Shown in pieces: positions 62,263 to 64,000 of a stretch of DNA of 64,000 nucleotides (position 1 is the first letter of the stretch; each line of letters begins with the position of its first letter). This stretch comes from Pseudonocardia parietis. Its GTDB lineage: Bacteria; Actinomycetota; Actinomycetes; Mycobacteriales; Pseudonocardiaceae. The notes beneath the pieces are model-generated. The model saw only the letters and a program-made list of their open reading frames with translations. It ran no database searches and was not told where the DNA came from. Location of the stretch: assembly GCF_017876315.1 (NCBI RefSeq), contig NZ_JAGINU010000001.1, positions 6,820,001 to 6,884,000 on the forward strand. The letters run 5' to 3'. Made by a program: the position numbers and the translations under genes.

Positions 62263-62694
62263 TCATCCCGCACCACCGGCCGCGGCCGCCGCCAGCCGGG
62301 CACGCACCCGTCGCCGCAGCAGCACGTACTGGGCGCCGCAACGCCGCGGCGGCCCGACCGGTCGCACCACCACCCGGGGCGGTTGCACGGTCTCGCCGGG
62401 ACCGAACTGGTCGCCGGTCAGGTCGACCTCGGTGCCACCGGGAAGCCGGTTCCACCAGTGGTACCCCTGCAGCCGCCCGTCCGGTAGCCAGACCTCCGCG
62501 AGCAGGAGATCCCCGCCGAACAGGTCGTGCAGCACCAGCGCCGTCGCCCCGCACTGGCCGCGGGAGGGAGCTCGCGGGCTCCAGTCGGCCACGTCGGCGT
62601 CGTCGCAGGTCTCCCGATCCCAGGACGACCGCAGCGCAGCCGCCACCTCGGACAGGGTGGGTGCGGGAGCGGCAGGCCGGGCGACGGTGGTCAT
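62263..62694 (-). CDS. YunG-like protein
   Basis: 143 residues. The YunG-type motif SRGQCGATALVLHDLFGGDLL carries a conserved Cys, and GYHWWNRLPGGTEVDLTGDQFG carries His and Asp, a possible transglutaminase-like triad. The fold and activity are unproven. An Ala/Pro-rich N-terminus (residues 1-15) and a basic Arg/Ala-rich tail flank it. ATG 62694; it is convergent with mscL. Confidence 0.72.
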   Translation of the reverse strand: MTTVARPAAPAPTLSEVAAALRSSWDRETCDDADVADWSPRAPSRGQCGATALVLHDLFGGDLLLAEVWLPDGRLQGYHWWNRLPGGTEVDLTGDQFGPGETVQPPRVVVRPVGPPRRCGAQYVLLRRRVRARLAAAAAGGAG

Positions 62695-62775
62695 GGCGCG
62701 GACGCTACGACCGACCCCCGACAGTTCCGGTGTCTGCGCAGGTCCGGGCGGGTTCAGAGCATGTGGACCGCACGG

Positions 62776-63267
62776 TCACAAGGACGGCACGGCCCGCTCC
62801 ATCCGGTGCTCGGTGATGCCGTCCGGGCGCTCGATCGGGCCGAGGTCGGCGAACCCGTGCCTGCGGTAGAGGCCGGCCGCCCGCTCGTTGCCGACCACGA
62901 CGTGCAGCGCCAGACGGGTGGCACCCCAGACGGCGGCGCGGGCGAGCACCTCGATCACCAGGGCGTCGGCGGCGCCGCGACCGCGGACGTGCGGCGCGAC
63001 CCAGAGCGCGATCAGGTCGGCGGTCCCGTCCTGGTCCGGCGGCACGGCGACGACCTGGCCGCAGGGCCGCCCGTCCAGCTCGGCGACCAGGTAGTGGCCG
63101 GGCGCGGTGAGCCGCTCCCGCCACTCCGGCTCCCCCGCGCCGAGCCAGTCCTCGAGCCGGCTGTGGAACGCCCCCGGCGCCTCGGCGAGCGCGGCCAGCC
63201 GCAGGTCCCGCCAGATCTGCCAACCGTCGGGACCCAGCTCCCGCACAGTGATCGTGCAAGCGGCCAA
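62776..63267 (-). CDS. GNAT-family N-acetyltransferase
   Basis: 163 residues. The acetyl-CoA-binding motif ALWVAPHVRGRGAADALV (VRGRGAA) is in motif A, followed by LHVVVGNERAAGLYRRHGFADLG. The start is unusual: TTG 63267 with GGAGG 6 nt upstream, giving an N-terminus ahead of TITVRELGPDGWQIWRDLRL. GTG 63246 is an alternative. Substrate unknown. It is divergent from the small secreted protein. Confidence 0.85.
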   Translation of the reverse strand: MAACTITVRELGPDGWQIWRDLRLAALAEAPGAFHSRLEDWLGAGEPEWRERLTAPGHYLVAELDGRPCGQVVAVPPDQDGTADLIALWVAPHVRGRGAADALVIEVLARAAVWGATRLALHVVVGNERAAGLYRRHGFADLGPIERPDGITEHRMERAVPSL

Positions 63268-63385
63268 CGAGCGCCTCCCGGGAACGGACGGACGGTGAAC
63301 CTAACAGCGTCCGCGGCATCGGCAATCCTGATGACTCCACCCGGTACCGCGAAACGGCGCAACGGGGCACGACCGATGGACGGGC

Positions 63386-63562
63386 ATGGTCACGCACCGA
63401 CGCCGCCCGCTGCCTCGTCCCGCCGGACCCCGGATGTTCCTGATCGGCACCGTCGCCGTCCTCGCGCTGAGCGGGTTCGGCGGAGCCGCCGACCCGGCGA
63501 CGGCCTCCGCTCCGCCCGCCCCGTGCGGTGCGACGTGGACACCGGTGCTCGACTGCGACTGA
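63386..63562 (+). CDS. Small secreted peptide candidate (58 aa)
   Basis: ATG 63386 to TGA 63562. A basic start (VTHRRRPLPRPAGPR), a hydrophobic stretch (MFLIGTVAVLALSGFGGAA) and a short tail with two cysteines (PCGATWTPVLDCD) resemble a signal peptide plus a tiny disulfide-bonded product. No family is recognised and the ribosome site is weak, so it may not be real. Its stop lies 67 nt before a TetR gene. Confidence 0.4.
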   Translation: MVTHRRRPLPRPAGPRMFLIGTVAVLALSGFGGAADPATASAPPAPCGATWTPVLDCD

Positions 63563-63629
63563 GCTCGATGCGTCCGATGCCGACGGTCGGTGACGGAGCC
63601 GGACGGCGGGGCCTGCGAGGATGCTCGTC

Positions 63630-64000
63630 ATGGATCCCCGGGTCGTGCGGACGCGTGGGCGGCTGCAGGACGCGCTGCTCGCCCTGGCCCGTGACCACCC
63701 GCTGGAGTCGATCGCGGTGGCGGACGTGGCGGAGCGGGCCGGGGTCAACCGCAGCAGCTTCTACCAGCACTACACCGACAAAGAGGCGCTGCTCGCGGAC
63801 GCGCTGAGCGCGCAGGCCCTCGCCGCGGGGGCAGATCTGTCCGAGCTCGTGACGACCGATGTCGGCCCGGAACCCCCGGACGCGCTCCGGCGCTGGTTCG
63901 CCCACGTCGCCGACCACGACACGCTCTACCGGCAGGCGCTCGGCGGGGCGACCGCCCCGGAGGCGGCGGCCGGGATCCAGGATTTCGTCGCCGACATCGC
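63630..64000 (+). CDS. TetR-family regulator, partial at right edge
   Basis: The frame starts at ATG 63630 (or ATG 63621) and is open to the window end, ~123 residues. The helix-turn-helix is SIAVADVAERAGVNRSSFYQHYTDKEALLADAL, the standard TetR signature, preceded by RTRGRLQDALLALARDHPLE. The ligand domain is only partly visible (DALRRWFAHVADHDTLYRQAL). GAGG is 9 nt upstream of the later ATG. Confidence 0.9.
   Translation, partial: MDPRVVRTRGRLQDALLALARDHPLESIAVADVAERAGVNRSSFYQHYTDKEALLADALSAQALAAGADLSELVTTDVGPEPPDALRRWFAHVADHDTLYRQALGGATAPEAAAGIQDFVADI

Noticed and set aside
58136..62554. A 1472-residue minus-strand frame
   Set aside because: It would be antisense to the ABC pair, DAHP synthase and mscL, and overlap nitrilase in another frame. 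No domain and shadow-like composition.

Overview
The window is a GC-rich stretch of actinobacterial chromosome. Mycothiol biosynthesis (mshB), glucosyl-3-phosphoglycerate synthase, a 7Fe ferredoxin (fdxC), frequent GTG starts and many 4-nt GTGA/ATGA overlaps point to Actinobacteria. The general character of the proteins suggests a Pseudonocardia-like member of the Pseudonocardiaceae; that genus-level placement is inference. No rRNA, tRNA, transposase, phage gene or CRISPR array was seen.

Layout. 1-3.7 kb: membrane protein, RecB-type Fe-S nuclease, PHP phosphoesterase, PH-domain protein, NUDIX. 3.9-11 kb: three enzymes resembling the lower ethylmalonyl-CoA pathway (mch, mcd, mcl) interleaved with corA, a methyltransferase and a stress-protein-like gene, then PhzF. 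11-14.8 kb: MgtE-like/CBS protein, DUF1003, MarR, mrp. 14.8-21.9 kb: a catabolic gene island (aminotransferase, AEC carrier, GntR regulator, Asp/Glu racemase-like, DUF3830, 2-hydroxyacid dehydrogenase, amidase) with three near-identical TTGTCGACAA operator sites. 22-28.7 kb: tatB-htrA-rseA-sigE, a divergent O-methyltransferase, glgC and glgA. 28.8-40 kb: DUF3117, tag, SRPBCC, DivIVA-like, gpgS, two LOG genes, dapE, dapD, CHAD, MFS, dapC, fdxC. 40-54.7 kb: GNAT, mshB, tsaD, dipeptide ABC transporter, lpqW, typA and a 49-residue Cys-rich protein. 55-64 kb: repeat-rich AbiEi-like protein, SRPBCC-NUDIX fusion, ABC exporter, carbinolamine dehydratase, nitrilase, an aromatic leader peptide with DAHP synthase, mscL, YunG-like protein, GNAT, TetR.

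Read from high to low coordinate, the backbone follows the remembered Mycobacterium tuberculosis order from typA-lpqW through mshB, fdxC-dapC, dapD-dapE, gpgS, tagA, glgA/glgC and sigE-rseA-htrA-tatB to mrp. The aminotransferase-amidase island interrupts this order between tatB and mrp.

The most unusual signals are (i) a dispersed 14-18 bp repeat, consensus GGTGAGCAGAGCAAAGCG, with 13 copies. Some are inverted pairs bounding ~110 bp intergenic elements, some are translated in frame as GEQS(K/R/S), and one supplies a gene's start codon. (ii) The GntR-type operator trio that unifies the catabolic island. (iii) A leader peptide with five consecutive aromatic codons followed by competing hairpins ahead of DAHP synthase. 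(iv) A candidate iron box in front of a tiny Cys-rich gene. (v) An AbiEi-like protein carrying both a 27-bp minisatellite and a hexanucleotide tract.
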